Source: Streptomyces cupreus
Lineage (GTDB): Bacteria > Actinomycetota > Actinomycetes > Streptomycetales > Streptomycetaceae
Assembly: GCF_014257025.1 (NCBI RefSeq)
Contig: NZ_JACMSF010000060.1
Span: 1 to 48,284, forward strand
Direction: 5' to 3'
Length of the DNA stretch: 48,284 nt
In this document: positions 7,828-14,856 of the stretch, one piece after another
Layout of the letters: each line of letters opens with the position of its first letter
How positions within the stretch are numbered: position 1 is the stretch's first letter
Made by a program: the position numbers and the translations under genes
The notes under the pieces: model-generated
Database searches by the model: none
What the model saw: only the letters and a program-made list of their open reading frames with translations
Told to the model about the DNA's origin: nothing

Positions 7828-8349
7828 ATGCACTCAAGCAACGGTCACTCCCGCGCGCGCGAGGGTGGTTCCGACAGGTCGGACCCGGTCGAGCCGGCCG
7901 GGAGCGTGCGGTACGACGACCCCTGGTACGACGCCCTGGCCTCCGGCTGGGGCGAGTCGGACGACACCCCCGCGGCCGTACCGCAGGGCCGTGCTCAGCG
8001 CGCGGACGGGGCCACGGCCGCGGACGTCTACGTGGAGGTGCAGCGCAGCGCCGCCTTCCAGGAAGTGCGCAGCCGGTACCGGAGGTTCGTGGTACCGGCT
8101 GTGATCGGCTTTCTTGCCTGGTACGTCGGCTACGTCGTGACCGCCACCACCGCACCGGGGCTGATGGCCCGGCCCGTGGCCGGCGCGGTGAACGTGGCGA
8201 TGCTCGCCGGGCTCGGGCAGTTCCTCACCACCTTCCTGCTCACCTGGGCCTACGCCCGGCACGCGCGCCTGCGCCGTGACCGTGCCGCGCTCGAACTGCG
8301 CTGGGACACCCAGGAGCTGACCCGTGGCATGAGAGGCGGCTCCTCGTGA
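7828..8349 (+). CDS. DUF485-family membrane protein, symporter partner
   Basis: This protein of about 173 residues has an acidic, disordered N-terminal 70 residues and a DUF485 core: a conserved amphipathic stretch FQEVRSRYRRFVVP and two transmembrane helices (about 92-110 and 127-147). YjcH of E. coli is the model member and is always next to the acetate permease ActP. ATG at 7828 is preferred; a TTG two codons upstream is possible. No clear ribosome-binding site is seen. Its stop overlaps the next start in GTGA, so it is translationally coupled to the symporter. Its job is probably assembly or regulation of that transporter. Confidence 0.85.
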   Translation: MHSSNGHSRAREGGSDRSDPVEPAGSVRYDDPWYDALASGWGESDDTPAAVPQGRAQRADGATAADVYVEVQRSAAFQEVRSRYRRFVVPAVIGFLAWYVGYVVTATTAPGLMARPVAGAVNVAMLAGLGQFLTTFLLTWAYARHARLRRDRAALELRWDTQELTRGMRGGSS

Positions 8350-9938
8350 CGGGGGATCACCAGACCCTGGCGCTGCTGCTGTTCGGCGCGTTCGTCGCCG
8401 TCACCCTGGCGATCACGACCTGGGTGAGCCGCCACCGGCACGGCTCGGCCGAGGAGTTCTACGCCGGCGGCCGGCTCTTCTCGCCGATGGAGAATGGTTT
8501 TGCCATCGCCGGTGACTACATGTCGGCCGCCTCCTTCCTCGGCATCTCCGGGCTCATCGCGCTCTACGGCTACGACGGACTGCTGTACTCCGTGGGCTTC
8601 CTCGTGGCCTGGCTCGTCGTGCTGTTCCTGGTCGCCGAACTGGTCCGCAACTGCGGCCGGTTCACCCTCGCCGACGTGGTGGCCGCGCGGATGAGCGAGC
8701 GGCCTGTGCGAATCGCGGCGGGAACTTCCTCGGTCACCGTGTCCGTTCTGTATCTGGTGGCTCAGATGGTGGGTGCGGGCAGCCTGGTCGCGCTGCTGCT
8801 CGGCGGCCAGGGCGAGGCGGCGCAGACCTGGACCGTCATCGGCGTCGGCGCGCTCATGGTGATCTATGTGTCGTTGGGAGGGATGCGGGCCACCACCTGG
8901 ATCCAGATTGTCAAGGCGGTCCTGCTGCTCGGCGGGACCATCGCCCTGACCGTGCTCGTCCTGGTGCGCTTCCACGGCGACTTCGACCAGCTGCTGTCCA
9001 CGGCGGCCGAGCGCAGCGGCCACGGCGAATCGTTCCTGGCGCCCGGACTCAAGTACGGCGCCGACTGGACCGCCCGCTTCGACTTCATCAGCCTCGGACT
9101 CGCCCTCGTGCTCGGCACCGCGGGCCTGCCGCACATCCTGTCCCGCTTCTACACCGTGCCCACCGCGCGGGCCGCCCGGCGCTCGGTGGTCTGGTCGATC
9201 GGGCTCATCGGCGGCTTCTACCTGATGACGATCGTCCTCGGCTTCGGCGCGGCCGCGATCGTGGGCCCCGACGCGGTGCGCGGCTCGAACGCCGCGGGCA
9301 ACACGGCCGTACCGCTGCTGGCCCTCGATCTGGGCGGCGGCTCCGACTCCACCGGCGGAACGGTTCTGTTCGCGGTCGTCGCCGCCGTCGCCTTCGCCAC
9401 CATCCTCGCCGTGGTCGCCGGGATCACCCTCGCCTCCTCCGCGTCCGTGGCCCACGACCTGTACGCGTCACTGCGGCGCCGGCACGCCAAAGCGCGCAGC
9501 GAGGTCGCCGTCGCACGCGTCGCCGCCGTCGCCATCGGTGTCGTCGCCATCGCCCTCGGCCTGCTCGCCCGGGACCTCAACGTCGCCTTCCTGGTGGGCC
9601 TCGCCTTTGCCGTCGCCGCCTCCGCCAATCTGCCCGTGCTGCTCTACTCACTGTTCTGGCGCGGCTTCACCACCCGCGGCGCCGTATGGGCGGTGTACGG
9701 CGGCCTGATCCCGGCCCTGACGCTCGTACTGCTGTCGCCCGTCGCGTCCGGCAGCCCCGAATCCCTGTTCCCCGGCGTCGACTTCCAGGTGTTCCCGCTC
9801 CAGAACCCCGGCATCGTCTCGATCCCGCTCGGCTTCGTCGCCGGCTGGCTCGGCACGGTCACCTCCGCCGAGATCCCGGACGAGGCCAAGCACGCCGAAA
9901 CCGAGGTGCGGTCGCTCACCGGAGCGGGAGCGGCATAG
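8346..9938 (+). CDS. Sodium:solute symporter, ActP-like (SSS family)
   Basis: This 530-residue transporter has about 13 transmembrane helices. Family hallmarks are EEFYAGGRLFSPMENGFAIAGDYMSAASFLG (residues 36-66, quoted only for position), the Gly-rich QMVGAGSLVALL helix, and SLGGMRATTWIQ. It belongs to the acetate/carboxylate:cation branch, and the DUF485 partner upstream supports a short-chain monocarboxylate such as acetate, pyruvate or propionate. The C terminus is a short acidic tail. The GTG start overlaps the upstream stop by four bases. It converges with the response regulator and kinase genes, which resemble carboxylate sensors, so the two transcription units plausibly form one uptake and sensing locus. 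The exact substrate is not readable from sequence. Confidence 0.9.
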   Translation: MTGDHQTLALLLFGAFVAVTLAITTWVSRHRHGSAEEFYAGGRLFSPMENGFAIAGDYMSAASFLGISGLIALYGYDGLLYSVGFLVAWLVVLFLVAELVRNCGRFTLADVVAARMSERPVRIAAGTSSVTVSVLYLVAQMVGAGSLVALLLGGQGEAAQTWTVIGVGALMVIYVSLGGMRATTWIQIVKAVLLLGGTIALTVLVLVRFHGDFDQLLSTAAERSGHGESFLAPGLKYGADWTARFDFISLGLALVLGTAGLPHILSRFYTVPTARAARRSVVWSIGLIGGFYLMTIVLGFGAAAIVGPDAVRGSNAAGNTAVPLLALDLGGGSDSTGGTVLFAVVAAVAFATILAVVAGITLASSASVAHDLYASLRRRHAKARSEVAVARVAAVAIGVVAIALGLLARDLNVAFLVGLAFAVAASANLPVLLYSLFWRGFTTRGAVWAVYGGLIPALTLVLLSPVASGSPESLFPGVDFQVFPLQNPGIVSIPLGFVAGWLGTVTSAEIPDEAKHAETEVRSLTGAGAA

Positions 9939-10031
9939 CCATCGGGGCGCTCCCGGAGACAACGGCCCGCCGGATCCGTATGTACAGGGCGGGTACGGCC
10001 GCTTCCCCCGCCCCCACCACCGGCCGTGCCC

Positions 10032-10712
10032 TCAGGCGCGGGTCGCCCACACGTAACGGTGTTCAGGGCGGCCCGCGTCCCCGTACTTGAGGGTCAGTCG
10101 CGCCCGGCCCGTGCGCTCCAGGAGCTTCAGATAGCGCTGCGCGGTCTGACGGCTGACGCCGGTGCGTTCCGCGATCTCCTGGGCCGACAGCGGGCCCTCG
10201 GCGCTGATCAGACAGCGACGAACGACATCAGCGGTGGTGGGGGAGTGGCCCTTGGGCAGGTCGGGCTCCGAAGGTGTGGACAGCGCGCCGAAGATGCGGT
10301 CCACCTCGGCCTGTTCGGCCTCGCCGCCGCCGTCGAGGGTGCGGCGCAGCTCCGCGTACGCCTCCAGCTTGGCGCGCAGGCCCGCGAAGGCGAACGGCTT
10401 GACCAGGTACTGCAGCGCGCCGTGCCGCATCGCCTCCTGCACCGTGGAGACGTCCCGGGCCGCCGTCACCATGATCACGTCGGTCCGGTGGCCGCGTCGC
10501 CGCATCTCCCGGACGACCGACAGGCCCGTCTCGTCGGGCAGGTAATGGTCCATCAGGACCAGATCCACCCGGGGCAGCTCCTCGACCCGCCGCAGCGCCT
10601 CGGCCGCGCTGTGCGCCTCACCGGCCACGTGGAAGCCCGGCACCTTCTCGACGTAGGCGGCGTTGACCTGTGCGACCCGTCTGTCGTCGTCCACGACCAG
10701 GACCTCGATCAT
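10032..10712 (-). CDS. Response regulator, CitB/DcuR family
   Basis: This 226-residue protein has a receiver domain at residues 1-115 with acidic pair Asp9/Asp10, phospho-acceptor Asp55 (LVLMDHYLPD) and Lys105 (YLVKPF). A linker follows, then a C-terminal helix-turn-helix at about 170-205 (LSAQEIAERTGVSRQTAQRY). This layout is the CitB/DcuR/DctR class, which activates genes for uptake and use of di- and tricarboxylates. The start ATG overlaps the kinase stop (ATGA), so the pair is co-translated. Likely targets are its own operon, where a palindrome lies at 12435-12463, and the neighbouring symporter. Confidence 0.92.
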   Translation of the reverse strand: MIEVLVVDDDRRVAQVNAAYVEKVPGFHVAGEAHSAAEALRRVEELPRVDLVLMDHYLPDETGLSVVREMRRRGHRTDVIMVTAARDVSTVQEAMRHGALQYLVKPFAFAGLRAKLEAYAELRRTLDGGGEAEQAEVDRIFGALSTPSEPDLPKGHSPTTADVVRRCLISAEGPLSAQEIAERTGVSRQTAQRYLKLLERTGRARLTLKYGDAGRPEHRYVWATRA

Positions 10713-12379
10713 CGCGACTCCTCCTCGGCAGTGCGGGCCGTGGGCCCGGTCAGGGCCGGTTCCACGTCCGGCTCGGTGAGTGCCTCGGGCAGGACGACGG
10801 TGAACTCCGCGCCGCCACCGTGCGCCTGATCGACGCCGGCGCTGCCGCCCTGCCGTTCGGCGAGCCTGCGCACCAGGGAGAGGCCGATCCCACGCTCACG
10901 ATGGGCCGGCGCCTCCTTCGTGGACCAGCCCTCGGTGAAGATCAACTCGCGGTGCGCGGCCGGGATACCCGGCCCCGTGTCACACACCCTGAGGACGACG
11001 GCGCGCCCTTCGGTGCGCAATTCGACCTCCACGCGCGCGTGCGCCGTCCCCGCGACCGCGTCCAGGGCGTTGTCCACGAGGTTGCCGACGATCGTCACGA
11101 TGCCCCTGGGGTCGACCAACCGGTCCGGGAGCCGTGTCCGGTCCGACACCAGCAGCGCGACCCCGCGTTCGGCGGCCACGGTCGCCTTGCCGACCAGCAG
11201 CGCCGCCAGCAGCGGGTCCTGGATCTTCTCGGTGACCTGTTCCGCGGTGGCCCTGTGGTCGCCCACCACCTCGCCGACGAACTCCACGGCGTCGTTGTAC
11301 ATCTCCAGCTCCAGCAGCCCCAGAAGAGTGTGCATGCGATTGGCGTGCTCATGGTCCTGGGCGCGCAGGGCGTCGATCAGACCGCGCGTGGAGTCCAGCT
11401 CCCGGCCGAGCTGCTCCAGCTCCGTGCGGTCGCGCAGGGTGGCCACGGCGCCGCCGTCGTCGGTGGGCATCCGGTTGGCGACCAGCACGCGCTGGCCGCG
11501 CACGGTGAGCAGATCGGTGCCCGTGACCCGGCCGGCCAGGACATCGGTCGTACGGCCCTCCCCGAGCGCCTCGTCCAGGGAGCGGCCGACTGCCTCGTCG
11601 CCGATGCCGAGCAGTCGGCGCGCCTCGTCGTTGAGCAGACGGATACGGTCCGTGCGGTCCAGGGCGACCACGCCCTCCCGGATGCCGTGCAGCATCGCCT
11701 CGCGCTCCGCGAGCAGCCCCGAGATATCGGAGAAGGCCAGGTCACGGGTCTGTCGATGGACCCGCCGAGAGATCAGCCAGGCGGCCAGCGCGCCCACGGC
11801 CAGCGCCCCGCCCGCGTATGCCAGCAGCTCCGGGATCGCGTGGATCAGCCGTGCCCGGACACTGTCGTACGCGATCCCGACCGAGACCGCGCCCACGATG
11901 TCCCCGTCGCTGTCGCGCAGCGGCACCTTGCCGCGGGCGGTGCGGCCGAGGGTGCCGTCGTCGATCTGCATGACCTCGTGGCCGGCCAGGGCCTGCCCGG
12001 GGTCGGTGGACACGGTCCTGCCGATCTCACCGGGCGTGGGATGCGACCAGCGCACGCCCCGCCAGTCCATCACCACGATGTACTCGGCTTGCGTGGCCTT
12101 CCGGATCCGCTCCGCCTCCCGCTGGACCGGTCCGCCGGCCGTCGGGGGCGTGTTCACGACGTCCTCGGCGATCTGCGGCTGGACGGCGGTCGTCTGGGCG
12201 ATCGCGAGGGCCCGGCGCATCGCCTGGTCGTCGAGCTGGTTGCCGAGCGGAGCGAGGAACAGTCCGGTCGCGAGCACCGCGACTCCCGCCGCGATGGCCA
12301 CCTGCATCAGCAGCACCTGCGAGAACATCCGCCGCGGCAGGCCGAGGCGCAGGCGGCGCGCGGGGGGTGTGGGGCTCAT
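10709..12379 (-). CDS. Sensor histidine kinase, CitA/DcuS family
   Basis: This 556-residue kinase has a first transmembrane helix (about 20-45), an extracellular PAS/Cache sensor (about 47-180, with the family motif VGIAYDSVR near 167-174) and a second helix (about 183-205). A cytoplasmic PAS domain follows (about 215-325), then a DHEHANRMH phospho-acceptor box (342-350), typical of DcuS/CitA rather than the usual HisKA. The ATPase domain has NLVDNALDAV, DTGPGIP and a GIGLSLV box. The extracellular domain of this class binds citrate, malate, fumarate or similar acids. ATG at 12379 is chosen; the frame extends 11 codons further upstream but that extension is basic and shows no better ribosome-binding site. 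It is the first gene of a two-gene operon. Confidence 0.92.
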   Translation of the reverse strand: MSPTPPARRLRLGLPRRMFSQVLLMQVAIAAGVAVLATGLFLAPLGNQLDDQAMRRALAIAQTTAVQPQIAEDVVNTPPTAGGPVQREAERIRKATQAEYIVVMDWRGVRWSHPTPGEIGRTVSTDPGQALAGHEVMQIDDGTLGRTARGKVPLRDSDGDIVGAVSVGIAYDSVRARLIHAIPELLAYAGGALAVGALAAWLISRRVHRQTRDLAFSDISGLLAEREAMLHGIREGVVALDRTDRIRLLNDEARRLLGIGDEAVGRSLDEALGEGRTTDVLAGRVTGTDLLTVRGQRVLVANRMPTDDGGAVATLRDRTELEQLGRELDSTRGLIDALRAQDHEHANRMHTLLGLLELEMYNDAVEFVGEVVGDHRATAEQVTEKIQDPLLAALLVGKATVAAERGVALLVSDRTRLPDRLVDPRGIVTIVGNLVDNALDAVAGTAHARVEVELRTEGRAVVLRVCDTGPGIPAAHRELIFTEGWSTKEAPAHRERGIGLSLVRRLAERQGGSAGVDQAHGGGAEFTVVLPEALTEPDVEPALTGPTARTAEEESR

Positions 12380-12434
12380 ACCCAAGACGGTACGTGGACG
12401 CGCCCGGACCACCGAAGGGGTGTGACCTGGATCT

Positions 12435-12463
12435 CTTGATCAATGATGGACGGGGTGATCAAG
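12435..12463. promoter_or_regulatory. Inverted repeat upstream of the CitA/CitB-type operon
   Basis: CTTGATCA (12435-12442) and TGATCAAG (12456-12463) form perfect 8-bp arms with a 13-base spacer, 56 bases before the kinase start. The spacing of about two helical turns suits a response-regulator dimer. Its identity as the regulator site is inferred from position. Confidence 0.4.
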
Positions 12464-12485
12464 GGTGGACGGGGCGGTCCACCCT
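12462..12485 (-). terminator. Terminator of the sucrase/ferredoxin-like gene
   Basis: The perfect 9-bp stem is formed by AGGGTGGAC (12462-12470) and GTCCACCCT (12477-12485), with loop GGGGCG, just after the minus-strand stop at 12490. It abuts the inverted repeat that belongs to the next operon. Confidence 0.65.
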
Positions 12486-12489
12486 GAGG

Positions 12490-13434
12490 TCAGCTCGCCA
12501 GCGCCGTCGAGGTCGCAAGCTCCCGCACCGCGACCACCTCCATGTGCGCGGGAGAGCCCAGCACCGAGGTTTCGCAGCTCTCCGCGCGGGGCGGCAGCGC
12601 GGCTCCCTGGGCGACGACGACATGCCAGTGCCGTCCGTCGGCGTGCGCGACCGTCACCGTCCAGCGCGGCGCCGCGCCGTCCGTGCGCACGACGCTCAGC
12701 GCGTCCGCCGCGTACTCACCCACGGCCGTACGCACGGCCAGCTCGGCCGCCTGCCCGGGCCGTTCCCAGGCGGAGTTCCCACGGCAGCCCTCGACGACGA
12801 TCCGCCCCTCCCGCACCTGGTGCAGGATCTCCTTCACGGTGTGCGCCTCGGCCCGGCCGTAGGCGTAGCCGTAGGGCAGGACGAGCAGCGTCGGCGAGAA
12901 GCGATGTCCACCCAGATGGGTGACCTCCCAGACGCCGCCGACGCCGGAGGCGTCGAGCTCGGCGGCGAGGGGGCGGCCGAGGAGGGCGCAGCAGCGGTCC
13001 CGCTTGCCGTTGGTGCACACGAGCGCGAGCGGGTCGCCCGTGTGCGGGCTCGCCTGCAGCGCCGCGTCGAAGGAGCGGGGGTCGCCCTGGCCGAGCGCGG
13101 CGAAGTCGAGGTCGAGCAGCCGGCGCGGATCGCGGATGGTGGCGGCGTGCAGCCAGGCGCTTTTGGGGGCGGTGTGGGCGGCGTACACCCGGCGTTCGAC
13201 GGCCGTGCCGCGGTCGGCGTGCCGTCCGGGGCGGCGGATGAGCGCCACGCGCACGCCGGTGCCCTTGGCGGCCGTCTCCAGGGCACGGCCCAGTGCGGGG
13301 TCCAGATGGCTCGACGTGAGCGCCTTGGCACCCCACGGACCGGGCTGCTCCAGCAGCAGCCAGGTCCTCGCGGTCGCCGCGGTGCCCGCGATGGGCTCGT
13401 CGAGAGCCCGGGAGTCACTTGAGCAAGTACTCAC
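12490..13434 (-). CDS. Sucrase/ferredoxin-like family protein, iron-box regulated
   Basis: This 314-residue protein is of the sucraseferredoxin-like (Aim32-related) family, a thioredoxin-fold ferredoxin. Visible features are an N-terminal Cys (STCSSDSR), a Cys cluster at Cys140, Cys148 and Cys149 (VCTNGKRDRCC), and His173/His177 in THLGGHRFSP. Cys and His of this kind are candidate ligands for a [2Fe-2S] cluster. The start is GTG at 13434. It has no ribosome-binding site and directly abuts a near-consensus DmdR/IdeR iron box (13435-13453), in which TAGGCT can be a -10 seven bases from the GTG, so the transcript is probably leaderless. The longer reading to 13473 would translate the iron box and is rejected. 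A role in iron handling, such as ferric-siderophore reduction, is inferred from the control site. Confidence 0.82.
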   Translation of the reverse strand: MSTCSSDSRALDEPIAGTAATARTWLLLEQPGPWGAKALTSSHLDPALGRALETAAKGTGVRVALIRRPGRHADRGTAVERRVYAAHTAPKSAWLHAATIRDPRRLLDLDFAALGQGDPRSFDAALQASPHTGDPLALVCTNGKRDRCCALLGRPLAAELDASGVGGVWEVTHLGGHRFSPTLLVLPYGYAYGRAEAHTVKEILHQVREGRIVVEGCRGNSAWERPGQAAELAVRTAVGEYAADALSVVRTDGAAPRWTVTVAHADGRHWHVVVAQGAALPPRAESCETSVLGSPAHMEVVAVRELATSTALAS

Positions 13435-13453
13435 GAAGGTGAGCCTAACCTGA
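13435..13453 (-). promoter_or_regulatory. DmdR1/IdeR-type iron box overlapping the promoter
   Basis: On the minus strand the sequence is TCAGGTTAGGCTCACCTTC. The classical Streptomyces iron box is TTAGGTTAGGCTCACCTAA; 16 of 19 positions match. Its last base adjoins the GTG start of the sucrase/ferredoxin-like gene. The internal TAGGCT is a plausible -10, so bound repressor would block initiation. Confidence 0.8.
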
Positions 13454-13488
13454 CCTGATCGAGAGTGGCTCACCGGACCACTCGTGTC

Positions 13489-14754
13489 CTACTCCGGCAG
13501 AGGTTGCGGCGGCCTCGGGCCCACGTAGTGGCCGCTGGGGCGCATCCGCAGCGGGCGTTCGCCGTACTCCTCCAGGGCGTGGGCGATCCAGCCCGCGGTC
13601 CGCGCCACGGCGAAGATCGTCTCGCCCGCGGTGGCGGGCATGCCGCTGGAGGCGGTGAGCACGGCCAGTGCCAGGTCGACATTGGCGTGCAGCGGGGTGT
13701 GGCGGGCGGTCGTGGCGACGATGTCGCGGGCCGCCGCGAGGGCCGGCGCGGCCCGCGGGATCTCCTCCAGCAGCCCGAACAGCACACGCGCGCGTGGGTC
13801 TTCGCCGGGGTAGAGCCGGTGGCCGAGGCCCGGAATGCGGCGGCCGGCCCGCAGCTCCTCGGCGATCACCGGGGCCGCGTCGCCGCGGTCGAGGACGTCC
13901 AGCAGCATCCGGTGCGCGAGCCCGCTGGCCGCGCCGTGCAGGGGGCCTTCGAGGACGCCGAGGCCCGCGGAGACGGCCGCGTAGGCGTGGGCGCGGGCGG
14001 ACGCGGCGACGCGTACGGCGAGCGTCGACGCGGCGAGGTCGTGGTCGACCAGCAGGGCCAGCGCCGTGTCCAGGGTGCGCAGCGACGCCTCGTCGGCCTC
14101 GTGGCCGCTGAGCCGGGCCCACAGCCGGTGGGCCAGCGGGCCCGTGTCGCGGTGGTCGCGCCGGACCGGCGGCAGGGCGGCGACAAGGGTCGGGATGAGG
14201 CTGCGTGCGGTGCCCAGGACCGCATCCTCGGACAGGTCGAAGCGCAGCGGGTCCGCGGTTGCGGCGGCGATGGCGGCGACCCTCAACCGGTCGGTGGGGC
14301 TGGCGTGTTCGGGCAGGGCGTCGACCGCGCGGCGGGCGACGGCGACCGTGGCCTCGGGGGCGGTGAAGGCGATGCCGGGGCGCAACTGCCCGGTCCACAG
14401 CCACTCGGCTACCTCTTCGTAGGAGTGGCGGACGGCGAGTTCGGCCGCGTCGACGCCCCGGAAGTAGTACCGGTCCGTGTCGATGAACGTGATACGGGTC
14501 CGCACCGAAAGCTCGCCGCCTGAGCCCGAAGTCCCGCTGCTCTCGCGCCGGTTGCGCCGGGCGAGCGCCTCGACCTCCTTCGCGTCGAAGGTGCTGCCCC
14601 GGCCGGTGGGTACGCGCCGGCTGCTGAGCTGACCGCGGCTGACGTACGCGTAGACGGTCTCGGGCTTCACGCCGAGCAGTTCGGCGGCCTCTTTGGTGGT
14701 CAGCCGCCGGGTCGTGTGACCGGAGCCGGGCTCGTGATCGCGCATGGGGCTCAC
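13489..14754 (-). CDS. Citrate synthase-like protein with N-terminal helix-turn-helix
   Basis: This 421-residue protein has a MerR/excisionase-type helix-turn-helix at residues 17-65 (LTTKEAAELLGVKPETVYAY), a short Gly/Ser linker (70-82), then a citrate synthase fold. The catalytic residues are present: His273 in PLHGAAS, His312 in PGLGHRLYP and Asp360 in HANVD. Domain fusion of a DNA-binding module to citrate synthase is seen in actinobacteria. The protein may condense oxaloacetate with acetyl-CoA or propionyl-CoA, act as a metabolite-sensing regulator, or both. It is divergent from a second citrate synthase gene across a 102-base AT-rich interval containing a perfect palindrome, which is a natural operator for it. 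An ATG start is used. Confidence 0.88.
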   Translation of the reverse strand: MSPMRDHEPGSGHTTRRLTTKEAAELLGVKPETVYAYVSRGQLSSRRVPTGRGSTFDAKEVEALARRNRRESSGTSGSGGELSVRTRITFIDTDRYYFRGVDAAELAVRHSYEEVAEWLWTGQLRPGIAFTAPEATVAVARRAVDALPEHASPTDRLRVAAIAAATADPLRFDLSEDAVLGTARSLIPTLVAALPPVRRDHRDTGPLAHRLWARLSGHEADEASLRTLDTALALLVDHDLAASTLAVRVAASARAHAYAAVSAGLGVLEGPLHGAASGLAHRMLLDVLDRGDAAPVIAEELRAGRRIPGLGHRLYPGEDPRARVLFGLLEEIPRAAPALAAARDIVATTARHTPLHANVDLALAVLTASSGMPATAGETIFAVARTAGWIAHALEEYGERPLRMRPSGHYVGPRPPQPLPE

Positions 14755-14786
14755 CGTATCCGCCGGGACAACATATTGATGCTTAC

Positions 14787-14801
14787 ATTGATTTAATCAA
14801 T
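14787..14801. promoter_or_regulatory. Perfect palindrome between the divergent citrate synthase genes
   Basis: ATTGATTTAATCAAT is a perfect 15-base palindrome in an AT-rich divergent promoter region (14755-14856). Related TTGA units repeat around it: ATTGAT at 14775, ATTGAC at 14802 and TTGAGTCAA at 14813. The neighbouring helix-turn-helix protein is the obvious candidate to bind, by inference. Confidence 0.5.
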
Positions 14802-14856
14802 ATTGACAGGTATTGAGTCAAGCATGGACAGTCGAATCAAGTCCAGGGAGGAAATC

